A stretch of DNA of 64,000 nucleotides. It comes from Umezawaea tangerina (lineage in GTDB: Bacteria > Actinomycetota > Actinomycetes > Mycobacteriales > Pseudonocardiaceae). The stretch's first letter is position 1, and every line of letters starts with the position of its first letter. The notes below the pieces were generated by a model. The model was given only the letters and a program-made list of their open reading frames with translations. It searched no databases and was not told the DNA's origin. The stretch spans positions 124,001-188,000 of the forward strand of contig NZ_PVTF01000014.1 of NCBI RefSeq assembly GCF_003002815.1, written 5' to 3'. Shown here piece by piece: positions 26,604 through 35,774 of this stretch. The position numbers were made by a program, and so were the translations under genes.

Positions 26604-27367
26604 CAGGAGACCTCCTCGGCGGCCGCTCCCCGGACCGCCGACCGGCCGAGGTACACCTCCCGGACCTCCGGGTCGTCCTGCACCTCGGCCACGGACCCCT
26701 CGCGCAGGACGCGCCCCTGGTGCATGACGGTGACCTTGCGGGCGTAGCGGCGCAGGAACTCCATGTCGTGCTCGACCACGACCACGGTGTGCGTGGCCGC
26801 GATGCGCTGCAACAGCTCGCCCGTGCGTTCCCGCTCGTCCTTGCTCATGCCCGCCACCGGCTCGTCCAGCAGCAGGAGCCGAGGCCGCTGGACGAGGAGC
26901 ATGCCGATCTCCAGCCACTGGCGCTGGCCGTGCGACAGGACACCGGCGGGCCGGTCGGCGAGCGCGGTCAGCTCCGCGGTCTCCAACGCCGAGGCGACCT
27001 CGTCGGAGACGCCGCGGCGCTTGCGCAGCAGCGACGGCAGGGACAGCCGGAACGACGCCGCCAGGTCGAGGTTCTCCAGCACGGTCAGTTCCTCGAACAC
27101 CGTGGCGGTCTGGAACGTGCGGCCGACTCCCAGCCGCACGATCCGGTGCTCGCGCCGCCCGACGAGCTCGGTGCCGCCGAACCGCACGCTGCCCGCCACC
27201 GGTCTGGTCAGCCCGGTGACCACGTCGATCAGCGTGGTCTTGCCCGCGCCGTTCGGGCCGATCAGGAACCGCAGCTCGCCCTCCTCCACGGTGAGGTCGA
27301 GCCCGTCCAGCGCGACGAACCCGGAGAAGACGACCCGCAGGCCGCGCACGTCCAGCAGCACCGTCAT
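26603..27367 (-). CDS. urtD: Urea ABC transporter ATP-binding protein UrtD
   Basis: 254 residues. Walker A GPNGAGKT, LSHGQRQWLEIGMLL in place of the usual LSGGQ (a variant typical of UrtD), and Walker B LLLLDEPVAGMS. LivG-like ATPase partner of UrtE. Start and stop overlap neighbouring urt genes by four and one bases respectively. Confidence 0.94.
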   Translation of the reverse strand: MTVLLDVRGLRVVFSGFVALDGLDLTVEEGELRFLIGPNGAGKTTLIDVVTGLTRPVAGSVRFGGTELVGRREHRIVRLGVGRTFQTATVFEELTVLENLDLAASFRLSLPSLLRKRRGVSDEVASALETAELTALADRPAGVLSHGQRQWLEIGMLLVQRPRLLLLDEPVAGMSKDERERTGELLQRIAATHTVVVVEHDMEFLRRYARKVTVMHQGRVLREGSVAEVQDDPEVREVYLGRSAVRGAAAEEVS

Positions 27368-28404
27368 GCGACCCGCTCCTTCCGCACGCGGGCGGCGAGC
27401 CGTTCCCGCGCGCCGGTCACCAGGCCCGCCAGTCCCTTGGGGGCGAACACCAGCACCAGCACGAACAGCCCACCCTGCAGGTACAGCCAGCCCTCCGCGA
27501 AGTCCTCGCTGAACGCGGTCTTCGCGTAGTTGACCAGGATCGCGCCGCCGATCGCGCCCGCCAGCACGAACCGGCCGCCGACCGCGACCCCGACCAGCAG
27601 CTCCAACGACGGCACGATCCCCAGCAGCGCGGGGGAGATGATGCCCACGATCGGCACGAACAGCGCGCCCGCCAATCCGGCCATCACCGCCGACATGGTG
27701 AACGTGACCGTCTTGACCACGGCCGGGTCGTAACCGAGGAACCGGACGCGGTCCTCGCCGTCGCGCACGGCGACCAGCAGCCTGCCGAACCGGCCGCGGA
27801 TCACCAGCCGCGCCACCAGGTACACCAGGCCCAGCACGACCGCCGCGATGGCGTAGACGGCGCGCTGGCCGTTCGGGTCGGTGAGGTCGAGCTGGAAGAA
27901 CCGGCTGAAGTTGGTCAGCCCGTTGGTGCCGCCGGTGATCCCCTGCCTGCCGACCAGCAGGATCACGAACGCGGCGGCGAGCGCCTGCGACAGGATCGCG
28001 AAGTAGGCGCCGCGCACCCGTTGGCGGAACACCAGCAGCCCCAGCAGGAACGCGACCAGACCGGGCACCAGCACGACCGCGGCGAGGGCGAAAACGGGGT
28101 TGGCGAACGGTTTCCACAACGCGGGCAGCTCCTCGACACCGCTCCACACCATGAAGTCGGGCAGCCCGGCCGACCCGGCCTCGCTGAGCTTGAGGTACAT
28201 CCCCATCGCGTAGCCGCCGAGGCCGAAGAACACGCCCTGGCCGAGCACCAGCATGCCGCCCTGGCCCCACGCCAGCGCGATGCCGACCGCGACGATCGCG
28301 AAGCACAGGTACTTCGCCAGCAGCCCCAACCTGAAGGGGGACAACGTGAACGGCGCCACGGCCAGGAGCAGCACGCACAGCGCCAGCGCGATCCGGGAAC
28401 TCAT
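27364..28404 (-). CDS. urtC: Urea ABC transporter permease UrtC
   Basis: 346 residues, about ten hydrophobic segments, LivM-like. The loop FGRLLVAVRDGEDRVRFLGYDP is the conserved cytoplasmic coupling region of branched-chain/urea permeases, with extra loops around residues 85-105 typical of UrtC. ATGA overlaps on both sides show a single transcript. Confidence 0.93.
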   Translation of the reverse strand: MSSRIALALCVLLLAVAPFTLSPFRLGLLAKYLCFAIVAVGIALAWGQGGMLVLGQGVFFGLGGYAMGMYLKLSEAGSAGLPDFMVWSGVEELPALWKPFANPVFALAAVVLVPGLVAFLLGLLVFRQRVRGAYFAILSQALAAAFVILLVGRQGITGGTNGLTNFSRFFQLDLTDPNGQRAVYAIAAVVLGLVYLVARLVIRGRFGRLLVAVRDGEDRVRFLGYDPAVVKTVTFTMSAVMAGLAGALFVPIVGIISPALLGIVPSLELLVGVAVGGRFVLAGAIGGAILVNYAKTAFSEDFAEGWLYLQGGLFVLVLVFAPKGLAGLVTGARERLAARVRKERVA

Positions 28405-29279
28405 ACCAGCGACCTCCCCCGGAGCACGAACATCCCCTGTGGACGGACCTGGAGGAACGCGATGACCACCACGAACACCAGCACCTTGGCGAGGCTGGCG
28501 TCCGACCAGAACTCCAGGAAGCTGTTGAGCATCCCCAGCGCCACGGCCGCGATCACCGCGCCGCGCAGCTGCCCGAGCCCGCCCGCGACGACGACCAGGA
28601 ACGCGTCGACGATGTAGAACGTGCCGAGGCCCGGCCCGACCGGGCCGACCAGGGTCAGCGCGACCCCGGCGACCCCGGCCAGCCCCGAGCCCAGCAGGAA
28701 CGTGAACCGGTCGACCCGCCCGGTCGCGATCCCGCTGTAGGCGGCCAGCTCCCGGTCCTGCACGACCGCGCGCATCCGGCGGCCCTGCGGCGACTTCGCC
28801 AGGTACCACCACACGCCGACCACGCACACCACGGCCAGGCCGAGGATGAACAGCCGGTTGTAGGGCATGCGGACGCCCATCAGGTCGATCCCGCCGGTGA
28901 GCCAGCCCGGCGCGGTGGCCTGGACGTTGGGCGCGCCGAAGAGGTCGCGGGCCAGCTGCTGCAGGATCAGGCTCACACCCCACGTGAGCAGCAGCGTGTC
29001 CAGCGGTCGGCCGTAGAACCTCCTGATGAGCGCCCATTCCAGCAGCAGGCCGAGCAGCCCGGCCACGGCGAAGGCGACGGGCAGCGCCAGCAGGAACGAC
29101 TGCTCGCCCGCCCAGCCCTGCAACAGGTACGCGGTGTAGGCCCCGGCCATGATGAACTCGCCGTGCGCCATGTTGATCACGCCCATCTGACCGAACGTGA
29201 AGGTCAGGCCGAGCGCGATCAGCAGCAGGACGGCGGCGATGCTCAGACCGATGGGCAGCTGGTTCGCCAGCGCCTCCAC
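28401..29279 (-). CDS. urtB: Urea ABC transporter permease UrtB
   Basis: 292 residues, LivH-like permease with about eight hydrophobic segments and the conserved FGQMGVINMAHGEFIMAGAY opening and AVVQDRELAAYSGI coupling loop. The GTG at 29279 shares one base with the urtA stop (TAGTG), which fixes the start; the open frame continues upstream only inside urtA. Confidence 0.93.
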   Translation of the reverse strand: MEALANQLPIGLSIAAVLLLIALGLTFTFGQMGVINMAHGEFIMAGAYTAYLLQGWAGEQSFLLALPVAFAVAGLLGLLLEWALIRRFYGRPLDTLLLTWGVSLILQQLARDLFGAPNVQATAPGWLTGGIDLMGVRMPYNRLFILGLAVVCVVGVWWYLAKSPQGRRMRAVVQDRELAAYSGIATGRVDRFTFLLGSGLAGVAGVALTLVGPVGPGLGTFYIVDAFLVVVAGGLGQLRGAVIAAVALGMLNSFLEFWSDASLAKVLVFVVVIAFLQVRPQGMFVLRGRSLV

Positions 29280-30505
29280 TAGGGCGCCAACCCCGAGGCC
29301 CAGTCGTAGCCCTTCAGGTACGGGTCGGGTGTGATCGGCGCGCCGGAGCTCCAGACCTCCTTGATCTGGCCGTCCGGTTCCACCACGCCGATCCGCGCCG
29401 TCTTCGACACGTGCTGGTTCCCGCCGTCGATGGTCGTGGTGCCCTCGGGCGCGTCGATCGCGATGCCGCCCGCGGCCTTCTTCACCGCCTCGACGTCCGT
29501 GCTGCCCGCCTTGGTGACGGCCGCGGCCCACAGCTTGACCGCGTTGTACCCGGCCTCCATCGGGTCCGAGGTCACCTTGTCCACGCCGTACTTCGCCTTG
29601 AACGCCTTGACGAACGTGTCGTTCGCGGGCGTCCGCGTGGTCTGGTAGTAGTTCCACGCCACGAGGTGGCCCGCCACGTTGTCCGGGCCGATGCCCTTGA
29701 CCTCCTCCTCGGCGACGCTCACCGACACCACCGGCGTGCCCGCCGCCGTGATGCCCGCGCTGCGCAGCTGCTTGAAGAACGCCACGTTGCTGTCGCCGTT
29801 GAGGGTGTTGAACACCGCGTCCGGCTTGGCGTCGACCAGCTTGTTGACCAGGGTGCCGTACTCCGTGTGCCCCAACGGGGTGTACTCCTCGCCGAGCACC
29901 TCGATGCCCTTGGCGGCGGCGTACGCCTTGATGATCTTGTTGGCGGTGCGCGGGAACACGTAGTCGCTGCCCACCAGGAACAGCTTCTTCTTGCCCTGCG
30001 CGGCGAGGTAGTCCAGTGCCGGGACGATCTGCTGGTTCGTGGTCGCGCCGGTGTAGAAGATGTACGGCGAGCTCTCCAGGCCCTCGTACTGCACCGGGTA
30101 CCACAGCAGCGCCTTGTTGCGCTCGAACACCGGCAGCATCGCCTTGCGGCTGGCCGAGGTCCAGCCGCCGAACACGGTCGCGACCTTGTCCTGCGAGATC
30201 AGCTTCTGCGCCTTCTCCGCGAACGTCGGCCAGTCCGAGGCGCCGTCCTCCGTCACGGGCACCAGCTTCTTGCCGAGCACTCCACCCGAGGCGTTGAGCT
30301 CCTCGATCGCCAGCAGCTCCGCGTCCTTCACGGTGACCTCGCTGATCGCCATCGTGCCGCTCAACGAGTGCAGGACGCCGACCTTGATGCCGTCCCCGCC
30401 GACACCGGGTGACGCGCCCGTGCCGGGTTCGGAGACGCAGCCCGCCACGAGGACGACGGGGAGGGTGAGGGAGAGGGTGAGTGCCTTCAGGAGTCTCGAC
30501 CGCAT
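29279..30505 (-). CDS. urtA: Urea-binding lipoprotein UrtA
   Basis: 408 residues. Lipoprotein signal ending VVLVAGC. The body is the UrtA-specific family rather than general Liv[43 protein letters not shown] and [16 protein letters not shown] are its usual blocks. It captures urea outside the membrane for UrtBCDE. No urease genes occur in the window. Divergent from the methionine-salvage operon with 168 bases between start codons. Confidence 0.95.
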   Translation of the reverse strand: MRSRLLKALTLSLTLPVVLVAGCVSEPGTGASPGVGGDGIKVGVLHSLSGTMAISEVTVKDAELLAIEELNASGGVLGKKLVPVTEDGASDWPTFAEKAQKLISQDKVATVFGGWTSASRKAMLPVFERNKALLWYPVQYEGLESSPYIFYTGATTNQQIVPALDYLAAQGKKKLFLVGSDYVFPRTANKIIKAYAAAKGIEVLGEEYTPLGHTEYGTLVNKLVDAKPDAVFNTLNGDSNVAFFKQLRSAGITAAGTPVVSVSVAEEEVKGIGPDNVAGHLVAWNYYQTTRTPANDTFVKAFKAKYGVDKVTSDPMEAGYNAVKLWAAAVTKAGSTDVEAVKKAAGGIAIDAPEGTTTIDGGNQHVSKTARIGVVEPDGQIKEVWSSGAPITPDPYLKGYDWASGLAP

Positions 30506-30673
30506 GGGAGTCCTCTCAGCAGTGGAACCTCGAAGCTAAGGAGCGCAGGTGACCGGGGGTGTGCCGCTCGTTACGTTCATGTGGCGAGATGCTCATCGCG
30601 GCCCCGGATTGGGCCATTAGGCTCGACGTGCGCCCGGCTGACCGGGTGCTCGGCGGAGCCTGGAGGAAAGTGC

Positions 30674-31801
30674 ATGACGGTCACCGAGGGTCGGCAGAAG
30701 TGGCTGACCGTCGCCGAGGAGCTGGCGACGGCGCTGCGCGTCGACGCCGCCGAGCGCGATCGCCTCGGCGAGCCCCCGGTGCGGGAGCTGGACCTGCTGC
30801 GGCAGTCCGGGCTGCTGACGATCACCGACTGGACGACCCAGCAGGCGGTCACCAGGGTGGTCGGCGCGGCGGACGCGAACATCGGGCACCTGCTCGGCTA
30901 CCACTACCTGCAGATCTGGCGCACGGGACTGTTCGACAAGCCGTTCGAGCCGGGGGACAACCTCTTCTGGGCGGGTGTCAGCAACCCGCTGGACGCCGCC
31001 CTCTCGCTGACCCCGGCCGAGGACGGCTTCGTCGTCGACGGCCGCAAGACCTTCGCCACCGGCGCGGCCCTCGCGGACCGGCTGGTGGTCAGCGCGACCC
31101 GCACCGACACCGGCGAGAAGCTCACGTTCCTGGTCGACGGGCGCGCCCCCGGCATCACCTTCTCGGGTGACTGGGACAACATGGGCCAACGGCTCACCGC
31201 CAGCGGCGGCGTCGTGTTCGAGCGGGTCCCGGTGGCCGCCGCGGACGTGCTCGGCAGGCAGCCCGACGACGAGACCTCGCCGCGGCTGTCGCTGGCCTCG
31301 CTCGGCTTCCAGCTCGTGCTCTCGCAGCTCCACGTGGCCATCGCCGAGGGCGCGCTGGCCGAGGCCGCCCGCTACACCCGGTCGACCACCCGCCCGTGGT
31401 TCCTCAGCGGCGTGGACAGCGCCACCGACGACCCGTACGTGCTCGGCACCTACGGCGAGCTCGTCGCCGGGGTCGAGGCGGCCGGGCTGCTGGCCGACCA
31501 CGCCTCCCTCGCCCTGCTGGCGGCCTCCGAGCAGGGGGAGGCGCTGACCGCCGAGCAGCGCGCGGCGACCGCGGCGGCGATCTCGTCGGCCAAGGTGTTC
31601 TCCACCGGGGTCGTGATCGAGACCACCGGCAAGGTGTTCGAGCTGTGCGGCGCCCGTGCCACCGCTTCCGGCTACGGGTTCGACCGGTTCTGGCGCAACG
31701 CGCGCACGCTGACCCTGCACGACCCGGTGAGCTACAAGGCCCGCGAGGTGGGGGAGTACTTCCTGACCGGCGGGCGGCCGCCCTACACCGGGTACAGCTG
31801 A
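30674..31801 (+). CDS. Acyl-CoA dehydrogenase-fold flavoprotein, SfnC/DszC-type monooxygenase-like
   Basis: 375 residues with the acyl-CoA dehydrogenase fold (N-terminal helices, middle beta domain VVDGRKTFATGAALADRLVV, C-terminal helices ending FELCGARATASGYGFDRFWRNARTLTLHDP). The ending resembles DszC/SfnC flavin monooxygenases of sulfur metabolism rather than true dehydrogenases; no catalytic Glu at the usual place is obvious. GGAGGA before the ATG at 30674. It is the first gene of the methionine-salvage operon, its stop overlapping mtnA, which suggests oxidation of a sulfur compound feeding or leaving that pathway. Confidence 0.75.
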   Translation: MTVTEGRQKWLTVAEELATALRVDAAERDRLGEPPVRELDLLRQSGLLTITDWTTQQAVTRVVGAADANIGHLLGYHYLQIWRTGLFDKPFEPGDNLFWAGVSNPLDAALSLTPAEDGFVVDGRKTFATGAALADRLVVSATRTDTGEKLTFLVDGRAPGITFSGDWDNMGQRLTASGGVVFERVPVAAADVLGRQPDDETSPRLSLASLGFQLVLSQLHVAIAEGALAEAARYTRSTTRPWFLSGVDSATDDPYVLGTYGELVAGVEAAGLLADHASLALLAASEQGEALTAEQRAATAAAISSAKVFSTGVVIETTGKVFELCGARATASGYGFDRFWRNARTLTLHDPVSYKAREVGEYFLTGGRPPYTGYS

Positions 31802-32820
31802 TGGAGCCGGTGCTCGCGCACAGCGTGCGCCTGGCCGACGACGGCGTGCACGTCCTGGACCGCCGCAGCTTCCCGTTCGAGCGGACCTGGGTGCGCTGCG
31901 CGACCGTCGCCGACGTCGCCAAGGCGATCGAGGACATGGTCACCCAGTCCTCCGGCCCGTACTTCGCCGTGCTGTGGGGCATGGTGCTCGCCGCCCGCGA
32001 GGCGTCCGGCCTGGACGCGGCGGACGCCCGCGCCCACGTGGGCCGGGCCGGTGAGCTGCTGGAGGCCACCCGGCGGACGAACAACCACCTGCGCAAGGCC
32101 GTCGCCGCGGTGCTGACCGCCGTCGACGCCGCCGGTCCGGTCACCGGCGCGGCCCTGGAGGCCGCCGCGCTGGCCGGTGCCGTGGCCGGTGACGAGCGGT
32201 ACCGGTCGCGCAGCCGCGCGCTCGGCACGGCCACCGCGGCCCTGCTGCCCGCCGACGGCTGCGTGCTCACGCACTGCTGGGCCGACCTGTACCTGACCGA
32301 GACCGTGGCCGCCGCCCACCGCGACGGCAAGCGTTTGCGGTTCATCTGCACGGAGACCCGTCCCTACCTCCAGGGTGCCCGGCTCACCGCCGAGACGCTG
32401 GCCGAGATGGGCGTGGACACGACGTTGATCACCGACGGGATGGGCGCGGCCGTGCTCAGCTCGGGTGAGGTGGACGCGCTGGTCACGGCGGGGGACCGGG
32501 TGACGATGGACGGGCACGTGGTCAACAAGGTCGGCACACTGGGGCTCGCGGTGGCCGCGCACGCGTTCGACGTCCCGTTCCTCGCCCTGGTGCAGGCACC
32601 GGACCGGCTGGCGCCGACCGCGGCCGACGTGCCGATCGAGTACCGCCCCGGCGAGGAGGTGCTGAGCACCCTGGGCAGGCGCACCGCGAGCGACCGGGTG
32701 CGCGGCCTCTACCCGGCCTTCGACGTGACGCCACCGCGGTTCGTCACGTCCGTGGTGACCGACCGCGGCGTGTTCGCGCCGGACCGGCTCGCCGACTACT
32801 ACCGAGGAGAACAGCAGTGA
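31801..32820 (+). CDS. mtnA: Methylthioribose-1-phosphate isomerase MtnA
   Basis: 339 residues of the eIF2B-like isomerase family. The catalytic Cys lies in LTHCWADLYLTE (family: TxCNxG), the catalytic Asp in AGDRVTMDGHVVNKVGT, and the family motif LITDGMGAAVL is present. It converts methylthioribose-1-P to methylthioribulose-1-P. The Cys motif departs from the usual CNTG, so a related sugar-phosphate substrate cannot be excluded, but the operon with mtnCBD makes MtnA most likely. TGATG overlap with the upstream gene. Confidence 0.85.
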   Translation: MEPVLAHSVRLADDGVHVLDRRSFPFERTWVRCATVADVAKAIEDMVTQSSGPYFAVLWGMVLAAREASGLDAADARAHVGRAGELLEATRRTNNHLRKAVAAVLTAVDAAGPVTGAALEAAALAGAVAGDERYRSRSRALGTATAALLPADGCVLTHCWADLYLTETVAAAHRDGKRLRFICTETRPYLQGARLTAETLAEMGVDTTLITDGMGAAVLSSGEVDALVTAGDRVTMDGHVVNKVGTLGLAVAAHAFDVPFLALVQAPDRLAPTAADVPIEYRPGEEVLSTLGRRTASDRVRGLYPAFDVTPPRFVTSVVTDRGVFAPDRLADYYRGEQQ

Positions 32821-33500
32821 GCAGCCCGACGTGGGTCGTCCTGGACATCGAGGGCACCCTCAGCTCGACCCACCAGGTGTTGGTCGTCCTGTACGACTAC
32901 GCCCGCCCGCGCCTGGGCCCGTGGATCGACGGCCACCCCGACGACCCGGCCGTCGTCGAGGCCGTCGCGGAGATCCGCGAGCTCGCCGGACTGCCGGGGT
33001 CGGCGGGCACGCCCGAGCTGGTCGCCGTGCTGCACGACTGGATGGACCGCGACCAGAAGGTCGGTCCCCTCAAGGCGTTGCAGGGCCTGGTCTGGCAGCA
33101 GGGCTACCGCGACGGCGACCTCCTCGCCGAGCTCTTCCCCGACGTCGTCCCCGCCCTGAAGTCGTGGCACGGGAACGGGTCCCGCCTCGCCGTGTTCTCC
33201 TCCGGCTCGGTCGCGGGGCAGGTCGCGTTCTTCGGCCACACGACCGAGGGTGACCTGACGGGGTTGTTCGAGCACCACTTCGACACCGTCAACGCGGGCC
33301 CGAAGCGCGAGGAGGCCTCGTACCGGGCCATCGCCGCCGTGCTGGACGCCCCCGCCGACGAGATCGTGTTCTACTCCGACGTCCCCGCCGAGCTGCACGC
33401 CGCCGCGGCCGCGGGCTGGGGCACCGTCGGCGTCGCCCGTGACGGCGAGCCCTACGGCGACGCCGACTTCGGTCCACACCGGACGGTGCGCTCCCTGTGA
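32817..33500 (+). CDS. mtnC: Enolase-phosphatase E1 (MtnC)
   Basis: 227 residues, HAD superfamily. The opening VVLDIEGTLSS carries the DxExT motif special to MtnC; FSSGSVAGQ is motif II, and FYSDVPAEL is motif IV with the family's SDxxxE-like site. Converts diketomethylthiopentyl-1-P to the acireductone in two steps. GTGA overlap with mtnA; stop overlaps mtnB. Confidence 0.93.
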   Translation: MSSPTWVVLDIEGTLSSTHQVLVVLYDYARPRLGPWIDGHPDDPAVVEAVAEIRELAGLPGSAGTPELVAVLHDWMDRDQKVGPLKALQGLVWQQGYRDGDLLAELFPDVVPALKSWHGNGSRLAVFSSGSVAGQVAFFGHTTEGDLTGLFEHHFDTVNAGPKREEASYRAIAAVLDAPADEIVFYSDVPAELHAAAAAGWGTVGVARDGEPYGDADFGPHRTVRSL

Positions 33501-34099
33501 TGGACATCGACGACGCCGGGCGCGCACTGGCCGCCGAGTGCGCCCGCTACACCGCGATGGGCTGGATGCGCGGCACCTCCGGCAACCTCTCCGTCGTCCT
33601 CGACCGCGACCCGCTGCGCCTCGCCGTCACCGTCAGCGGCCGCGACAAGGGCGAGCTGACCGCTTCCGACGTCGTCGTCATCGACGCCCACGGCACCACC
33701 ACCGACCCCGTCCGCGTCCCTTCGGCCGAGGCGGGCCTGCACGGCCGCATCGCCGCCGTCTCCGGTGCCGGCGCGGTCGTCCACGTCCACGCCATGGCCC
33801 CCGTCGTCGCGGGCGAGTACTGGCCCGGCGGCGTCCACCTGCGCGACCTCGAGATGCTCAAGGGTTTCGGCCGCGCCGCCCACGACGACACCGTCACCAT
33901 CCCGGTCGTCCCCAACTCCCAGGACATGCAGGTCCTCGGCGACGCCTTCGAATCCCACCACCGCCCCGACACCCCGGCCTTGATCGTGGCCCGCCACGGG
34001 GTGTACGTGTGGGGTGACGACCTCCACCAGGCCCGCCACCGCCTCGAATGCCTGGACTGGCTGCTCCGCTTCACCGTCGAGACAAGGGGAACCCGATGA
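33500..34099 (+). CDS. mtnB: Methylthioribulose-1-phosphate dehydratase MtnB
   Basis: 199 residues of the class II aldolase/adducin fold. Zinc ligands in VVHVHAM and ARHGVYVWG, the catalytic Glu in SAEAGLHGRI, and the substrate loop RGTSGNLSV match MtnB. Start ATG at 33500 overlaps the mtnC stop; a GTG one codon earlier is possible. ATGA overlap with mtnD. Confidence 0.93.
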   Translation: MDIDDAGRALAAECARYTAMGWMRGTSGNLSVVLDRDPLRLAVTVSGRDKGELTASDVVVIDAHGTTTDPVRVPSAEAGLHGRIAAVSGAGAVVHVHAMAPVVAGEYWPGGVHLRDLEMLKGFGRAAHDDTVTIPVVPNSQDMQVLGDAFESHHRPDTPALIVARHGVYVWGDDLHQARHRLECLDWLLRFTVETRGTR

Positions 34100-34677
34100 C
34101 CCTGCTGACCGTCTGGCCCGACACCGACCCGTCCACGGTGCTGCTGCGAACCACCTCACCCGACGACATCCTCGTAGAGCTCAAACGCCTGGGCGTCCGC
34201 TACGAGAACTGGCCCGTCATCGACGGCCTCCCACCCACCCCCTCCTCCGACGAGGTCCTCGACGCCTACCGCACCAACGTCGACCGCATCATCGACACCG
34301 AGGGCTACATCCTCGTGGACGCCATGCACATGACCCCCTCCGACGACCCGGACTGGTTGAGCAAGGCCTCCGAGGCCCGCCAGAAGTTCCTCGCCGAACA
34401 CACCCACGACGACGACGAGGACCGCTTCTTCGCCCGCGGCTCCGGCGTCTTCTACCTCCACATCGACAACCGCGTCTACGGCATCCTCTGCGAAGCAGGC
34501 GACCTCCTCAGCGTCCCCGCCAACACCACCCACTGGTTCGACATGGGCACCTCCCCGAACTACGTCTCCATCCGCTTCTTCCACGACGACGACGGCTGGG
34601 TCGCCAACTTCACCGGCAACGACATCGCCAAGAACTTCCCCACCTACGACCAACTAATGGCCAACCACCACCAATAG
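34096..34677 (+). CDS. mtnD: Acireductone dioxygenase MtnD
   Basis: 193 residues, cupin. Metal ligands occur as EHTHDDDEDRFF (His, His, Glu) and later THWFDMG (His). With Fe it yields the keto-acid precursor of methionine; with Ni it yields CO. Last gene of the operon, with AAGGGG before the ATG inside mtnB. The transaminase (MtnE) and the source of methylthioribose-1-P (MtnP or MtnK) are not in the window. Confidence 0.94.
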   Translation: MTLLTVWPDTDPSTVLLRTTSPDDILVELKRLGVRYENWPVIDGLPPTPSSDEVLDAYRTNVDRIIDTEGYILVDAMHMTPSDDPDWLSKASEARQKFLAEHTHDDDEDRFFARGSGVFYLHIDNRVYGILCEAGDLLSVPANTTHWFDMGTSPNYVSIRFFHDDDGWVANFTGNDIAKNFPTYDQLMANHHQ

Positions 34678-35167
34678 CCCCACCACAAACAGGCCTTCGG
34701 CCAACACAGACGAGCCACCCACCCCTCCACGCTGGGCGCAGCCCGCCAACACGCATCCGGCGCGAAGCGCCTGGGGCTCTGTCCGACGCGCAGCGAGGAT
34801 CCCAACGTTGGGCGCAGCCCGCCAGCGCGCATCCGGCGCGGAGCGCCCGGGGCCTTGTCGGCGCGAGCCGATGCCTTGTCCGCCGCGAAGCGCGGATGCC
34901 CTGTCCGACGGCGAAGCCGAGGATGCAGTGTCGGACGGAGTCCGATGCTGGCGAAGCCAGACTTCCCCTCTGCCCCCGATCCACAGCGCCCTCCTGCTTG
35001 ATCTTGCTTGTCAAGACAGCTTCACCGTCTTGACAAACTAGGGCAGGGCATTGAGACAATCGCGCGCCGGGGGCCGGGCTCCGCCAGAGGGTGGGCACCC
35101 CAGAACACGCACAAAGCCCAGAACACGCCCAGGTGACCACAACGCAACCACCCCCAACCCCCACCCC
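34678..35167. other. 490-base non-coding gap with direct repeats between convergent genes
   Basis: Contains two ~55-base direct repeats (34731-34785 and 34807-34860, sharing TGGGCGCAGCCCGCCA and CGCATCCGGCGCG), then shorter GCGAAGC/CGGATGC-type fragments to about 34950. I see no gene: reading frames here are short, with atypical composition. Confidence 0.6.
35008..35036. terminator. Bidirectional terminator hairpin
   Basis: Perfect 10-base stem TTGTCAAGAC/GTCTTGACAA around a 9-base loop, between the ends of mtnD (+) and the HD-domain gene (-), an ideal place to end both transcripts. Confidence 0.6.
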
Positions 35168-35773
35168 CTAAAGCCCCTCCAACTCCCCCTCAAGATTCCT
35201 CCGAGCCCCCACCTCCCAAAGCCCCCTCCCCACCTCCGTCACAAACAACTCCCCCTTCCCCAGCAACGCCCTCAAAACCCCCGCCCTCCCCACCCTCCAA
35301 GCCTCATCCGGCACATGCGCGTACTCCGACCGCACCGCCGCCCGATACCTCTCGTACCCCACCGGATCCGACCCCAGAATCGCCAGGTCCGCATCCAGCA
35401 GCACCGCCGCCAACCGATCCCCTGGCGCCGCCTCGTGCGTCAACGTCGCGAGCACCAGCTCCTGCACCCGAGCCGTGTCCTCGCCCGCCACGCCCGCGGC
35501 CGACAACTGATCACGCGCCCACTCCGCGCTGCGCCGCTCGTCATCCCCCGGCTTCCCGTCGTACACGACGTCGTGCGCCAACGCCGCCAGCGTCACCAGC
35601 GCCCGATCGCGCTCGCATTCGTCCGCACCAAGCAGAAGCGCGTCCCGGACGACCTGCTTCACGTGGTCGGTGTTGTGGTAGCCCCGATGGGGCTCGGTGT
35701 ACCGCTCGCACAGGTCCGTCGGCTTGGGCACCCCACCCAGGACCCGCACCGCGTCGTCCCACAGAGCTTCCAC
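35168..35773 (-). CDS. HD-domain metal-dependent phosphohydrolase-like protein
   Basis: 201 residues. Metal-binding HD pattern: His in YHNTDHV, HD in LAALAHDVVYDG and a later Asp in LLDADLAILG. Resembles uncharacterised predicted HD-superfamily hydrolases that act on nucleotides or similar phosphates. Its GTG start follows the kinase stop by one base, making it the last gene of a five-gene two-component operon; the 3' 250 bases have an unusual run of low-G codons on the coding strand. Confidence 0.85.
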   Translation of the reverse strand: MEALWDDAVRVLGGVPKPTDLCERYTEPHRGYHNTDHVKQVVRDALLLGADECERDRALVTLAALAHDVVYDGKPGDDERRSAEWARDQLSAAGVAGEDTARVQELVLATLTHEAAPGDRLAAVLLDADLAILGSDPVGYERYRAAVRSEYAHVPDEAWRVGRAGVLRALLGKGELFVTEVGRGLWEVGARRNLEGELEGL

Positions 35774-35774
35774 C

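Noticed and set aside
30506..30673. GlnR box controlling urtA
   Set aside because: A GTAAC-N5-GGCAC-like stretch exists on the minus strand, but the second half fits poorly, so I did not annotate it.
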